Positions 16,464 to 24,960 of a DNA stretch of 64,000 bases are shown one piece after another. Position numbers and translations under genes: made by a program. Within the stretch, counting starts at the first letter, position 1. Each line of letters starts with the position of its first letter. This stretch comes from Faucicola sp902506215 (GTDB lineage: Bacteria; Pseudomonadota; Gammaproteobacteria; Pseudomonadales; Moraxellaceae): the NCBI GenBank assembly GCA_016888885.1, contig CP069437.1, positions 806,001-870,000 of the forward strand, given 5' to 3'. The notes beneath the pieces were generated by a model. The model saw only the letters and a program-made list of their open reading frames with translations, was not told where the DNA came from and made no database searches.

Positions 16464-17364
16464 GTGAGGTGATACAGCCCCAACTACCATCGACTTTACT
16501 ATCACCAATACGGTACATAGTCAGCGTCTGACCATTGAGCCAGCGATTGGGAAACGGCACGCCTCGTACTGTCGCTTGAATCATACAATGACTTTCAGTT
16601 GGAACGCTTTCTGCTTGGGTCAGCACTTTTAGCACCACTTTTTGGTTATCTGTGCTTAGCGGTGTATTGACAGGACATTGACCGGTGGCTTTGTAGATGG
16701 CATCGACTCGCCCCTGTGCGCTTTCTACGATATCAAGCACTTCAAACAGCGTGGCATTGGCTTTTTGTTTGGCATAAATCGGCAAAAACTGCACTTGTAT
16801 CACAAACAAAGAAAACGCATAAAACCCAAACGCCAGCGCCAAACCCACTAAACTTACACCGCCGTGCCTGCGGATATGAGCCAGCTGTTTTTCCTCATCC
16901 CGCGGATACATTTCAATCGCATCGGCGATTTCACGGCGCGCCATCCGATAATAATAAGCATCGCTCCAACGTGCTACCATTACCGACCAAAATAACCAAA
17001 TCGCAAGTCCAATGCCAATACGTAGCGGCATACGAATCGCTTCATCAAGATTGCGTATCAATAAATATTCTATCGCCACCAAAATGATGGTGACATTGAG
17101 CTGAATAAATGACCATCCCGCCACTGAATAGACGATGCTATCTAAGAATCGCTTACGGTATAACAGCCAAGGAAACGTCATCAAAAACCCTGCCCAATGC
17201 CACTTTGCCGTCAGTCGCCCTGCCTTATCAAACTGGGCAAAACGCTTGAGATAATATGCCTGCGAGCGATTGCCGATAAAGGCTTTGTCATACATCAGAC
17301 GCTGTTTATCAGTTAGCTGTGGCTGCCAAAATGGCGGCGGTGATGTTTTTTCAAGAAATAACAT
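16417..17364 (-). CDS. DUF2628-type membrane protein with pilin-like C-terminal domain
   Basis: A 315-residue protein in two parts. The N-terminal half has LTAKWHWAGFLMTFPWLLYRKRF, the DUF2628 signature, and about four membrane helices (roughly 58-75, 82-102, 115-133, 172-194). The C-terminal ~110 residues (from about 205) are soluble with four cysteines. They resemble a type IV pilin globular domain (IVESAQGRVDAIYKATGQCP, a Trp-Gly-Cys strand, closing Cys) but lack a pilin N-terminal helix and prepilin site. It could hold a pilin-like sensor domain at the inner membrane. The function is unknown. Confidence 0.7.
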   Translation of the reverse strand: MLFLEKTSPPPFWQPQLTDKQRLMYDKAFIGNRSQAYYLKRFAQFDKAGRLTAKWHWAGFLMTFPWLLYRKRFLDSIVYSVAGWSFIQLNVTIILVAIEYLLIRNLDEAIRMPLRIGIGLAIWLFWSVMVARWSDAYYYRMARREIADAIEMYPRDEEKQLAHIRRHGGVSLVGLALAFGFYAFSLFVIQVQFLPIYAKQKANATLFEVLDIVESAQGRVDAIYKATGQCPVNTPLSTDNQKVVLKVLTQAESVPTESHCMIQATVRGVPFPNRWLNGQTLTMYRIGDSKVDGSWGCITSLNRKQIPKQCMVAER

Positions 17365-17472
17365 GGCGATTAGGGATTATCCATTGGTTGTTTTCACTTG
17401 TTGAGGTTTTCACTTATAATAGCGGAATTTTATCACAACCACCCTTTATCACACCAACTACGATTTTTGCAA

Positions 17473-18312
17473 ATGATGACACCCCAACACACCCAAACTT
17501 CTGAGACAGTCGATGCGGCTAAACCCGATGCCCAATGCCTTTCTCCCAATCCATCCACTGCCCCACAACCGAGTGATGAAAACCCTGATTCATCACCGCA
17601 CTATCGCGCCATTCAAACTTTTATGAAACGCAAAACCCATGTGGGCAAAAAGGCAGAAGCTGGGTTACAGTCAGACTTTGCCCATTTTTTTGTACAGCCC
17701 AATTTGGACGCAATTCAAGCAATGGATATCGGCGGCATAACCAATTTGCGTGAGCTATTTTCAAACCCTGATGCGCCTTTGACATTTGAAATTGGATTTG
17801 GTATGGGCACAAGCTTGGTGGAAATGGCAAAAAATGACCCAACACGAAACTTTGTCGGTATTGAAGTGCATGAGGCAGGACTGGGTAATTGTGCATTTTT
17901 GGCAGGGGAACTGGGTCTAAATAACCTCAAACTCATCAGCGGTGATGCCATTGCCCTGATGCAGCAATTACCAGCGGCGCATATTGACACGCTGCAGTTG
18001 TATTTCCCAGACCCTTGGCAAAAAAAGCGCCATTACAAACGCCGTTTTGTCAGTGCTGATCGCATGAAGGTGGTGGAACGGGTGCTTAAAAAAGGCGGCA
18101 TATTTCATGCGGCTACCGATTGGGAACATTATGCCCACTGGATGATTGAAGTCATGGATAGTTTAACCGCGTTTGAAAATGTCGAAGGCAAAAACAGCGA
18201 AGGTATAGGTAACTTTTTACCGCGTCCCGATTTTCGCCCCCTGACTAAATTTGAAAAACGCGGTATGGAGGAAGGTCGCGCTATTTACGATATTATGTAT
18301 CGCAAAGTTTAG
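17473..18312 (+). CDS. trmB: tRNA (guanine-N7-)-methyltransferase
   Basis: A 279-residue class I methyltransferase that forms m7G46 in tRNA. It shows FEIGFGMGTSLVEMA (AdoMet site), NFVGIEVHEAGLG, and the family hallmark YFPDPWQKKRHYKRRF. The first ~60 residues are a proline-, serine- and threonine-rich extension with no fold evident. Start choice is uncertain: ATGs at 17473 and 17476 are preferred over a TTG at 17398, which would lie inside the divergent promoter region. A terminator follows at 18339. Confidence 0.93.
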   Translation: MMTPQHTQTSETVDAAKPDAQCLSPNPSTAPQPSDENPDSSPHYRAIQTFMKRKTHVGKKAEAGLQSDFAHFFVQPNLDAIQAMDIGGITNLRELFSNPDAPLTFEIGFGMGTSLVEMAKNDPTRNFVGIEVHEAGLGNCAFLAGELGLNNLKLISGDAIALMQQLPAAHIDTLQLYFPDPWQKKRHYKRRFVSADRMKVVERVLKKGGIFHAATDWEHYAHWMIEVMDSLTAFENVEGKNSEGIGNFLPRPDFRPLTKFEKRGMEEGRAIYDIMYRKV

Positions 18313-18338
18313 TGCGTTGACAATTTTATGCCGTAAAC

Positions 18339-18367
18339 AGGATAATCACAGCGATTATCCTTTTTTT
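18339..18367 (+). terminator. Rho-independent terminator after trmB
   Basis: AGGATAATC / GATTATCCT perfect stem, ACAGC loop and seven T. Confidence 0.9.
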
Positions 18368-18535
18368 ATGCCTAAAATTTTTCTACAATGTGACTTTTCG
18401 TTATTAGATGGTATCTATCAGGATGTCTATCAGGATGTCGATTAGCGTGTGATGACAATTGTACAATCTCTATGACTGCTATCAATTTTTAGTGGTTTTA
18501 TTACCTTGAATCAGGATGACCTTAGGAGTGATGGG

Positions 18536-20023
18536 ATGACACCCGTTTATATTACATTTACGTTGTATTTGATTTTGGTATTGGGCATCGGGTTTGCGGC
18601 ATATTTTGCCACCCGTAACTTTGATGACTATATTTTGGGTGGCCGTAGTCTGGGCAGTTTTGTGACCGCGATGTCGGCGGGTGCGTCAGATATGTCAGGA
18701 TGGCTGCTGATGGGGTTACCTGGGGCGATTTATGTATCAGGCTTAAGTGAATCTTGGATTGCAATTGGCTTGGTGATTGGTGCGTATTTTAACTGGCTTT
18801 TGGTGGCGGGTCGACTGCGGGTGCATACTGAGTTTAATAACAATGCACTGACTTTGCCTGAATACTTTCACCACCGCTTTGGCGCCAACAATCAATTGAT
18901 TAAAATTGTTTCAGCGGCGATTATTTTATTTTTCTTTACCATTTATTGCGCCTCAGGCATTGTCGCAGGTGCGCGGCTATTTGAAAGCTTGTTTGAAATT
19001 GACTATACCACGGCTATGTGGCTAGGGGCATTTGCCACCATTATCTATACCTTTATTGGGGGATTTTTGGCGGTGAGTTGGACGGATACGATTCAAGCAA
19101 GTTTGATGATTTTTGCGCTGGTATTCGCGCCCATTATGGTTTATTTAAACTTAGGCGGTATGGATGAAATTCATGCGGCGGTCAGTATGGCGGCACAGGC
19201 AAACAACAAAAACTACGCTAACTTGCTGTTTGGTACGTCATTGGTCGGTATCATCAGTGCGGCTGCATGGGGCTTGGGTTATTTTGGTCAGCCGCATATT
19301 TTGGCGCGTTTTATGGCGGCAAATTCGGTCAAATCACTGAATAATGCCCGCCGTATCGGTATGACTTGGATGATTTTATGCCTAGCAGGTGCGGTGGCGG
19401 TCGGTTATTTTGGGCTTGCCTATATGACGGTGCATCCTGAACAAACTGCCATCTTAAAAGATAACAACGAGCGTATCTTTATCGGTTTGGCACAATTGTT
19501 ATTTAACCCTTGGATTGTCGGTGTGGTATTGTCGGCTATTTTGGCGGCGGTCATGAGTACCCTTAGCTGTCAATTATTGGTATGCTCAAGCGCGATTACA
19601 GAAGATTTTTATAAAGGGTTTATTCGCCCTACTGCCACGCAAAAAGAGCTGGTTTGGATTGGTCGCTTCATGGTGCTTTTGGTCTCAGCGATTGCCATTA
19701 TCATCGCCCAAAACCCAGATAGCAAAGTGTTGGGATTGGTCTCTTATGCTTGGGCAGGTTTTGGCGCGGCGTTTGGTCCTGTGGTGTTGATGTCATTATT
19801 TTGGCGACGTATGACGGGGACAGGCGCGTTGGCGGGTATGCTCGTAGGCGCGTTGACGGTCATCGCTTGGAAACCATTAACCGGTAGTAGTCTTTATGAA
19901 ATCGTACCAGGCTTTATTTTAGGCATGATTGCCATCTATGTGGTGTCGCTGTTAACGCCCGCATCTGACAAAGTCATGGCACGTTTTGATGATGCCAATA
20001 AAGCCTATAACGCTGCTCGTTAA
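18536..20023 (+). CDS. putP: Sodium/proline symporter
   Basis: A 495-residue sodium:solute symporter of the PutP type with about 13 membrane helices. SLGSFVTAMSAGASDMSGWLLMGLPGA carries the sodium- and proline-binding region, and GRSLG and GYFGQPHILARFMA are family signatures. It imports proline with sodium across the inner membrane. The ATG at 18536 sits 7 bases after AGGAG (18524-18528); an upstream in-frame TTG at 18506 would bury that site. No putA is adjacent. A terminator follows. Confidence 0.93.
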   Translation: MTPVYITFTLYLILVLGIGFAAYFATRNFDDYILGGRSLGSFVTAMSAGASDMSGWLLMGLPGAIYVSGLSESWIAIGLVIGAYFNWLLVAGRLRVHTEFNNNALTLPEYFHHRFGANNQLIKIVSAAIILFFFTIYCASGIVAGARLFESLFEIDYTTAMWLGAFATIIYTFIGGFLAVSWTDTIQASLMIFALVFAPIMVYLNLGGMDEIHAAVSMAAQANNKNYANLLFGTSLVGIISAAAWGLGYFGQPHILARFMAANSVKSLNNARRIGMTWMILCLAGAVAVGYFGLAYMTVHPEQTAILKDNNERIFIGLAQLLFNPWIVGVVLSAILAAVMSTLSCQLLVCSSAITEDFYKGFIRPTATQKELVWIGRFMVLLVSAIAIIIAQNPDSKVLGLVSYAWAGFGAAFGPVVLMSLFWRRMTGTGALAGMLVGALTVIAWKPLTGSSLYEIVPGFILGMIAIYVVSLLTPASDKVMARFDDANKAYNAAR

Positions 20024-20034
20024 TATTAAATGAC

Positions 20035-20067
20035 AAAAAGGGTGATACAGCTATCGCCCTTTTTTTG
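20035..20067 (+). terminator. Rho-independent terminator after putP
   Basis: GGGTGATA / TATCGCCC stem (one G-T pair), CAGC loop, flanking A- and T-runs. Confidence 0.85.
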
Positions 20068-20093
20068 TTTTTTTATTGTCAAATGACAAACAA

Positions 20094-20124
20094 CAAAAAA
20101 GCCAAACATCAAAATGCTTGGCTT
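20094..20124 (-). terminator. Terminator after tRNA-Met
   Basis: On the minus strand AAGCCAA / TTGGCTT stem followed by a T-run, about 50 bases beyond the tRNA 3' end. Confidence 0.75.
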
Positions 20125-20172
20125 AGCAAAATACTGGGTTTATAAAATAGCGTGCGTTAAGTTATTTGCAAA

Positions 20173-20249
20173 TGGTGGCGATGAAGAGACTTGAACTCTT
20201 GACCTCACGATTATGAGTCGTGCGCTCTAACCAGCTGAGCTACATCGCC
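20173..20249 (-). tRNA. tRNA-Met (CAT), elongator type
   Basis: Seventy-seven bases including encoded CCA. The acceptor GGCGATG pairs fully with its partner, the D-arm is AGCTCAGCTGGTTAGAGC, the anticodon loop is ACTCATAATC, and the T-loop is GTTCAAGTC. A fully paired first base marks an elongator, not the initiator. An Ile-CAU (lysidine) tRNA is the alternative, but the body looks Met-like. Confidence 0.9.
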
Positions 20250-20595
20250 ATGTTTGGCAAATTTGCAGGATTTAGGCAGAATTTTGAAACTATTTCTTGC
20301 CTGTCATGGGGTGCATATTATGCGTATTTAACCCTATGTCGTCAAGCATTTTGTCACATTTTTTTTCATTTTCTCAAAATTTAATTTTTTGCCTGTCGTG
20401 GCTGAGCATTGCCTGACTGTTGGCTTCAAAATCACTTGAAATGACAAAAACCCGTGAATGTCACTTGAATTTTTGCATATATTTACCATAATAGTATCAA
20501 CGTGCCAAAATATTATATTGGTTACTGTCATACCCCCCTAATCTCTCAACCTTATGATTTATCACAACGATAAAAACCCATAAAAGGAAGCACTC
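20250..20595. other. AT-rich divergent promoter region
   Basis: About 345 bases between tRNA-Met (minus) and phoH (plus). No gene is seen. It should hold both promoters. The strongest local signal is the ribosome site AAGGAAG at 20584-20590 ahead of the phoH TTG. Confidence 0.4.
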
Positions 20596-21765
20596 TTGAG
20601 CGATACCATCAGCAGAACGGTCGATTTATCATCTCTAAAAGCCCACCAACTCAAAACCTTACTTGGCGAATACAATAACCACATTAAGTACCTTGAACAT
20701 CGCCTGTCAGTCCATATTCACCAACGCAAAACCGATTTTGTGATTTCAGGTGAGCTTGATTCAGTCACGCGTACTGAGCGTATTTTGGCACAGCTTGCCG
20801 ATGAATCACAAAGCAACGACGTCATCTCGCCAGAAGATTTGCACCTGCTCGTGCAAACGAGTTTTAGCCGTGAGCAAGATTTAGCGCTAGAGAATGATGC
20901 CGCTAGCGAAAATGGCAGCGAGCGCGTAGATAGCACTGAATTCACCCCGATTAGTTTGAGAACCCGTAAAGGAAAAATCATCCCACGCGGTTACAACCAA
21001 CAGCAATATGTCAAAAAAATCTTACTCTCTGATGTTTCGTTTGGCGTAGGGCCTGCAGGGACGGGTAAGACTTACTTGGCGGTGGCTTGTGCGGTGGATA
21101 TGCTAGAGCGCAATGAGATTGAGCGTATTTTGCTTGTACGCCCTGCGGTAGAAGCAGGGGAAAAACTGGGCTTTTTACCGGGGGATTTGACCCAAAAAAT
21201 CGACCCTTATTTACGCCCACTTTATGACGCTTTATATGAAATGCTAGGGTTTGAAAAAGTGGCAAAACTGATTGAAAAACAAGTCATTGAAGTAGCCCCC
21301 CTCGCTTACATGCGCGGTCGTACCTTAAACAACTCGTTTGTGATTTTGGATGAAGCACAAAACACCACCCCCGAGCAGATGAAAATGTTCTTGACCCGTT
21401 TGGGTTTTGGCTCGCGTGCGGTCATCACGGGCGATATGTCACAGGTGGACTTACCTCGTGGTACCAAGTCAGGCTTGCGGCATTCGCTAGAAATCTTGGC
21501 GGATATTGAAGAAATTCATGTGACGCGGTTTGATAGCAAAGATGTGGTACGCCATCAATTGGTTCAAAAAATCGTGCAAGCCTACGATAAATACGATGAA
21601 GCGCAAGAAGCGATTAGAGAAGCCAAAAAGCAATCGCGCCTACTTGAACAAAGCCAAGCACAGTCCCAAGCCGCAAGCTTGGCTATCGCGGTGACGGATA
21701 ACAATGCACAGGTTGATAAAGCTCCGATTGATAATCCACCCATTGATATAGGTATCGCGGAGTAG
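20596..21765 (+). CDS. ybeZ: PhoH-like protein (YbeZ)
   Basis: A 389-residue cytosolic ATPase of the PhoH/YbeZ family. Walker A GPAGTGKT is at 152-159, Walker B is ILDEAQN, and VITGDMSQVDLP is the sensor/family motif. The N-terminal ~90 residues form a KH-like region typical of YbeZ. The C-terminal ~50 residues are Gln/Ala-rich and low complexity. The start is TTG with AAGGAAG six bases upstream. It sits 3 bases ahead of ybeY; the two products interact in other bacteria in ribosome maturation. Confidence 0.92.
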   Translation: MSDTISRTVDLSSLKAHQLKTLLGEYNNHIKYLEHRLSVHIHQRKTDFVISGELDSVTRTERILAQLADESQSNDVISPEDLHLLVQTSFSREQDLALENDAASENGSERVDSTEFTPISLRTRKGKIIPRGYNQQQYVKKILLSDVSFGVGPAGTGKTYLAVACAVDMLERNEIERILLVRPAVEAGEKLGFLPGDLTQKIDPYLRPLYDALYEMLGFEKVAKLIEKQVIEVAPLAYMRGRTLNNSFVILDEAQNTTPEQMKMFLTRLGFGSRAVITGDMSQVDLPRGTKSGLRHSLEILADIEEIHVTRFDSKDVVRHQLVQKIVQAYDKYDEAQEAIREAKKQSRLLEQSQAQSQAASLAIAVTDNNAQVDKAPIDNPPIDIGIAE

Positions 21766-21768
21766 CTT

Positions 21769-22395
21769 ATGTCATCAGCTTTGCCAACCCAAATTGATTT
21801 AACAGGTGATTTAGCAAGCGCTTTGCCGCAAGCGCCGCTTAGTCAAGTGCCGATGAGTCAAGTGATAATTAGTTTTGCTGAAGACTTAATTGCGCTGCCA
21901 AATTTTGGCGAACTTGAAGCCTTGTACCAACAAGACAAGATTGTCGCTATTTTGCAGCAAGTTCTGCAGTATTTTCAAACTCATCAAGACACCACTGAGA
22001 TACCTAGTCAACTGGGTGAAGTTATCTTTCAAAAAACCGTTGAATTAGAAATTTATGTCACGGAGCCTGTGGAAGCTTGCGCTATCAATTTGGATGCGCG
22101 TGGCAAAGACTACGCCACCAATATTTTATCCTATGCCAGTGAGTTGCCTGAAGCTGTACTAGAATTACTGCCGGCATTGCCGCTAGGTGAACTAGTGATT
22201 TGCCATGCGGTGGTAGTCAGTCAAGCCGCTGAACAAGGCAAAACCATTGAGCAGCATCTCACCCATTTGCTGGTACATGGGATGCTGCATTTGCTGGGTT
22301 TTGACCATGAACTTGGGCAAGCTGAGCAAGATGAAATGGAAGCGATTGAAATCGCTGTCCTTGATAAGTTATCCGTTGCCAACCCTTATGAGTAA
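21769..22395 (+). CDS. ybeY: Endoribonuclease YbeY
   Basis: A 208-residue zinc metalloprotein required for 16S rRNA 3'-end maturation and ribosome quality control. The zinc triad is His170, His174 and His180 in HGMLHLLGFDH, and the conserved Arg region (ARGKDYATNILSY) precedes it. It is longer than the usual ~155 residues because of a ~30-residue N-terminal extension and a spacer before the core. It is translationally linked to ybeZ. The usual downstream corC and lnt genes are absent; an asparaginase gene follows instead. Confidence 0.92.
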   Translation: MSSALPTQIDLTGDLASALPQAPLSQVPMSQVIISFAEDLIALPNFGELEALYQQDKIVAILQQVLQYFQTHQDTTEIPSQLGEVIFQKTVELEIYVTEPVEACAINLDARGKDYATNILSYASELPEAVLELLPALPLGELVICHAVVVSQAAEQGKTIEQHLTHLLVHGMLHLLGFDHELGQAEQDEMEAIEIAVLDKLSVANPYE

Positions 22396-22403
22396 AATTT
22401 CAA

Positions 22404-23498
22404 TTGAGTAAATCTATCACCAAATCAGGTATTGGCATCATCTACGCGGGTGGCACTTTTGGCAGTTATGGCAAACCGCTTGCCAGCTTAGATGCCGATA
22501 TTTTCTTACCTGTGTTATCACAGATTTTACACACCCATTTTGCCACCTACCCAAATCATGCACATGACCCTGTGAATTGGCGGATATTGGATAATGATGT
22601 TATTAAAGACAGTAGCCAGTTAACGCCTGCCGATTTCGCGCATTTTTATCAATTGATACTACAAGCCATTGGGGAAGGGCTGCGCCAATTTGTGGTGCTA
22701 ACAGGCACGGATACGCTCAGTTACCTCGCGGCTTTTTTGGCAGAGAGTTTTGCGGGTAGTCATATCAGCATTGTGGTGACAGGGGCAATGAGACCTTTGC
22801 TCGATAGCAATGTGTTAACCGATTACCGCATCGACACGCAGAGCGATGCCACGCAGAATTTATTTGATGCCTGCAAACTAGCCCGTCATGGTGAGGCTGG
22901 AGTGCGGGTGTGTTTTTCTGGTGAAGATTGGCCTGCGCAAACGGTGCAAAAAATTCATAGCCATGATTTAATGGCGTTTGTGGGGCACCACCGTGCTGGT
23001 TATCCCGCCAATAGCTATACCGCAAAAATCACTCAGGCTCAGCATCAACTTTGGCTAGAAGATCGGTTGAGTCAATTGCCGCAAGTTTTTGACAGCTTGT
23101 CCCATGCCAATATTGCCACACTCTATTTGACGCCCGTAGATACGCATTTGCTCGCTGCTCGCTTGGATAATTTATTGTCTGAACAACCTGATGCCATCAT
23201 TATTTTGGCATTTGGTGCAGGCAATGTGCCGTATGCTGAATCCATCAAAAACCAATTATTACAGGCGAAAAAACAAGGCTGTCTGGTTGCAGTGACCACC
23301 CAATGCGCGTATGGCGGCGTCAGCCAAGTGTATGAAGCGGGGGCATGGCTGGCTCAGTGTGAGGTTTTGATGACGGGACGATTGACCTTACCTGCTATAT
23401 TTGCGCGTCTGCTATGGTTGATTGGCAGTTATGATACCCCTGCTCGCCGCCGTCAGCGTTGGACGCATTGTCTAAAAGATACTCACACCGTCGCCTAA
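22404..23498 (+). CDS. L-asparaginase family protein
   Basis: A 364-residue cytosolic amidohydrolase that would convert asparagine to aspartate and ammonia. The first nucleophile motif IIYAGGTFGS is at the N-terminus and the second, VVLTGTDTLSYLA, is near residue 100; GAMRPL follows as in the family. No signal peptide is present, so it is the type I (cytoplasmic) class. The start is a TTG at 22404, 8 bases after the ybeY stop, with only a poor ribosome site, so translational coupling to ybeY is likely. Related amidases (glutaminase-asparaginase) cannot be excluded. Confidence 0.85.
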   Translation: MSKSITKSGIGIIYAGGTFGSYGKPLASLDADIFLPVLSQILHTHFATYPNHAHDPVNWRILDNDVIKDSSQLTPADFAHFYQLILQAIGEGLRQFVVLTGTDTLSYLAAFLAESFAGSHISIVVTGAMRPLLDSNVLTDYRIDTQSDATQNLFDACKLARHGEAGVRVCFSGEDWPAQTVQKIHSHDLMAFVGHHRAGYPANSYTAKITQAQHQLWLEDRLSQLPQVFDSLSHANIATLYLTPVDTHLLAARLDNLLSEQPDAIIILAFGAGNVPYAESIKNQLLQAKKQGCLVAVTTQCAYGGVSQVYEAGAWLAQCEVLMTGRLTLPAIFARLLWLIGSYDTPARRRQRWTHCLKDTHTVA

Positions 23499-23559
23499 TA
23501 ACTGATTAGTTGTTATACTAGGCTTTTTTATCGTAGGTTTTGGCAAAATTGGCTTTTTT

Positions 23560-24366
23560 ATGACTGTAAATACTTATGCGATCAGCATCGAATTTATTGG
23601 TACTCGCTATCGCGGCTGGCAACGACAACAAGAAGTTGATAGTATTCAGCAGCATGTTGAAGCAGCGTTATCAAAGATAGCCAATGAACCCATAGAAGTC
23701 ATCGCTGCGGGTCGTACTGATGCAGGCGTCCATGCGTCAAATATGATTGCCCATTTTCAAACCAGTGCCATGCGTCAGCCTTATAATTGGCTGCGTGCCG
23801 CAAATTCTCTGCTACCTGATGATATCGCGGTGCGCTGGATACAAGTGATGCCCGCTGAGTTTCATGCGCGCTTTTCTGCCATTGCTCGACGCTACCGCTA
23901 TATTACCCTCAACCACCCCTTTCGACCTGCGATACTCAATCAGCAAATTACCCATGAATACGCCCCACTCAATGTCGAACTAATGCAGCAGGCAGCGACC
24001 TATCTGGAAGGCACCCATGATTTTACCAGTTTTCGTGCCGCTTCCTGCCAATCTAATCAGCCTGTGCGCCATGTCCATTTTGCCAAATTGATTCAGCATG
24101 GTGAGCTGTTGGTACTGGATATCCAAGCCGATGGTTTTTTACATCACATGGTGCGAAATATTATGGGTACGTTATTTGAAATTGGGCGCGGTGAAAAGCC
24201 AGTCGCATGGATTGAAGCATTGCTGCTGAGCAAAAACCGGTCACTTGCGGCAGCGACGGCCTCTGCCGATGGGTTATACTTTATCAATGCGCTGTATCCA
24301 CCCCAATTTCAATCACTATTACCGGCAACAAGGCTATCCCCTATTTGGCTAAATTTGGCTGAATAA
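23560..24366 (+). CDS. truA: tRNA pseudouridine(38-40) synthase
   Basis: A 268-residue pseudouridine synthase acting on U38-U40 of the tRNA anticodon stem. The catalytic Asp54 is in AAGRTDAGVHAS, and FHARFSAIARRYRYI and FLHHMVRNIMGTLFEIGRG are the conserved TruA segments. The length is typical. It follows the asparaginase gene by about 60 bases and may share its transcript. infA lies about 130 bases downstream. Confidence 0.96.
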   Translation: MTVNTYAISIEFIGTRYRGWQRQQEVDSIQQHVEAALSKIANEPIEVIAAGRTDAGVHASNMIAHFQTSAMRQPYNWLRAANSLLPDDIAVRWIQVMPAEFHARFSAIARRYRYITLNHPFRPAILNQQITHEYAPLNVELMQQAATYLEGTHDFTSFRAASCQSNQPVRHVHFAKLIQHGELLVLDIQADGFLHHMVRNIMGTLFEIGRGEKPVAWIEALLLSKNRSLAAATASADGLYFINALYPPQFQSLLPATRLSPIWLNLAE

Positions 24367-24493
24367 GGGCGCGATGTGCGCAAATCTTCTAGCTGTTTTT
24401 TTCAATTGATTGATTTAGGGCTTAAAAGTTGCGATAACACACGCATCAGCGTATAATCTGCATTTATACATTTGACTCATAGATATAGGTATT

Positions 24494-24715
24494 ATGGCAA
24501 AAAAAGACGATGTAATTGAATTTGAAGGCGAAGTGGTCGACACTTTACCTAACACATTATTTAAAGTGCGTTTGGAAAATGGGCATGAAATTATTGCGCA
24601 TATTTCTGGGAAAATGCGTAAAAACTATATTCGTATCTTAACAGGCGATAAAGTTAAAGTTGAAATGACACCTTACGACTTATCGAAAGGACGTATTACT
24701 TATCGCGGTCGATAG
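24494..24715 (+). CDS. infA: Translation initiation factor IF-1
   Basis: A 73-residue OB-fold factor that binds the ribosomal A site during initiation. The whole sequence is the conserved IF-1 core (MAKKDDVIEFEGEVVDTL start, HISGKMRKNYIRIL, YDLSKGRITYR end). It is a single-gene unit closed by a strong terminator. Confidence 0.98.
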   Translation: MAKKDDVIEFEGEVVDTLPNTLFKVRLENGHEIIAHISGKMRKNYIRILTGDKVKVEMTPYDLSKGRITYRGR

Positions 24716-24738
24716 TTGTTTAGGCACATATAGTCAGT

Positions 24739-24781
24739 AAAAAGAGGGTGTTAACTCATTGGGTTAACACCCTCTTTTTTT
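24739..24781 (+). terminator. Strong terminator after infA
   Basis: A 17-base perfect stem: AAAAAGAGGGTGTTAAC on the left, its exact complement on the right, a short loop and a T-run. Confidence 0.92.
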
Positions 24782-24960
24782 CGTGACTGCTCAGGTCAAT
24801 AAATTCTTACAAAAATGTGATTCTATGGTTGTCAATTGTTAAAATTTTGATTATTCTTTGACTGACGAAAGGAAGGTATTACGTCAATTTTAATTTACCG
24901 ATAAGTTTTTGTTAAATTAGATGTTAGACGTGATGATTAAAATCAAACAGGGAGCTTCAC

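Noticed and set aside
22404..23498. Missing catalytic Lys in the asparaginase because of GAMRP
   Set aside because: GAMRP is normal in this family; the catalytic Lys lies further on, so no defect is claimed.
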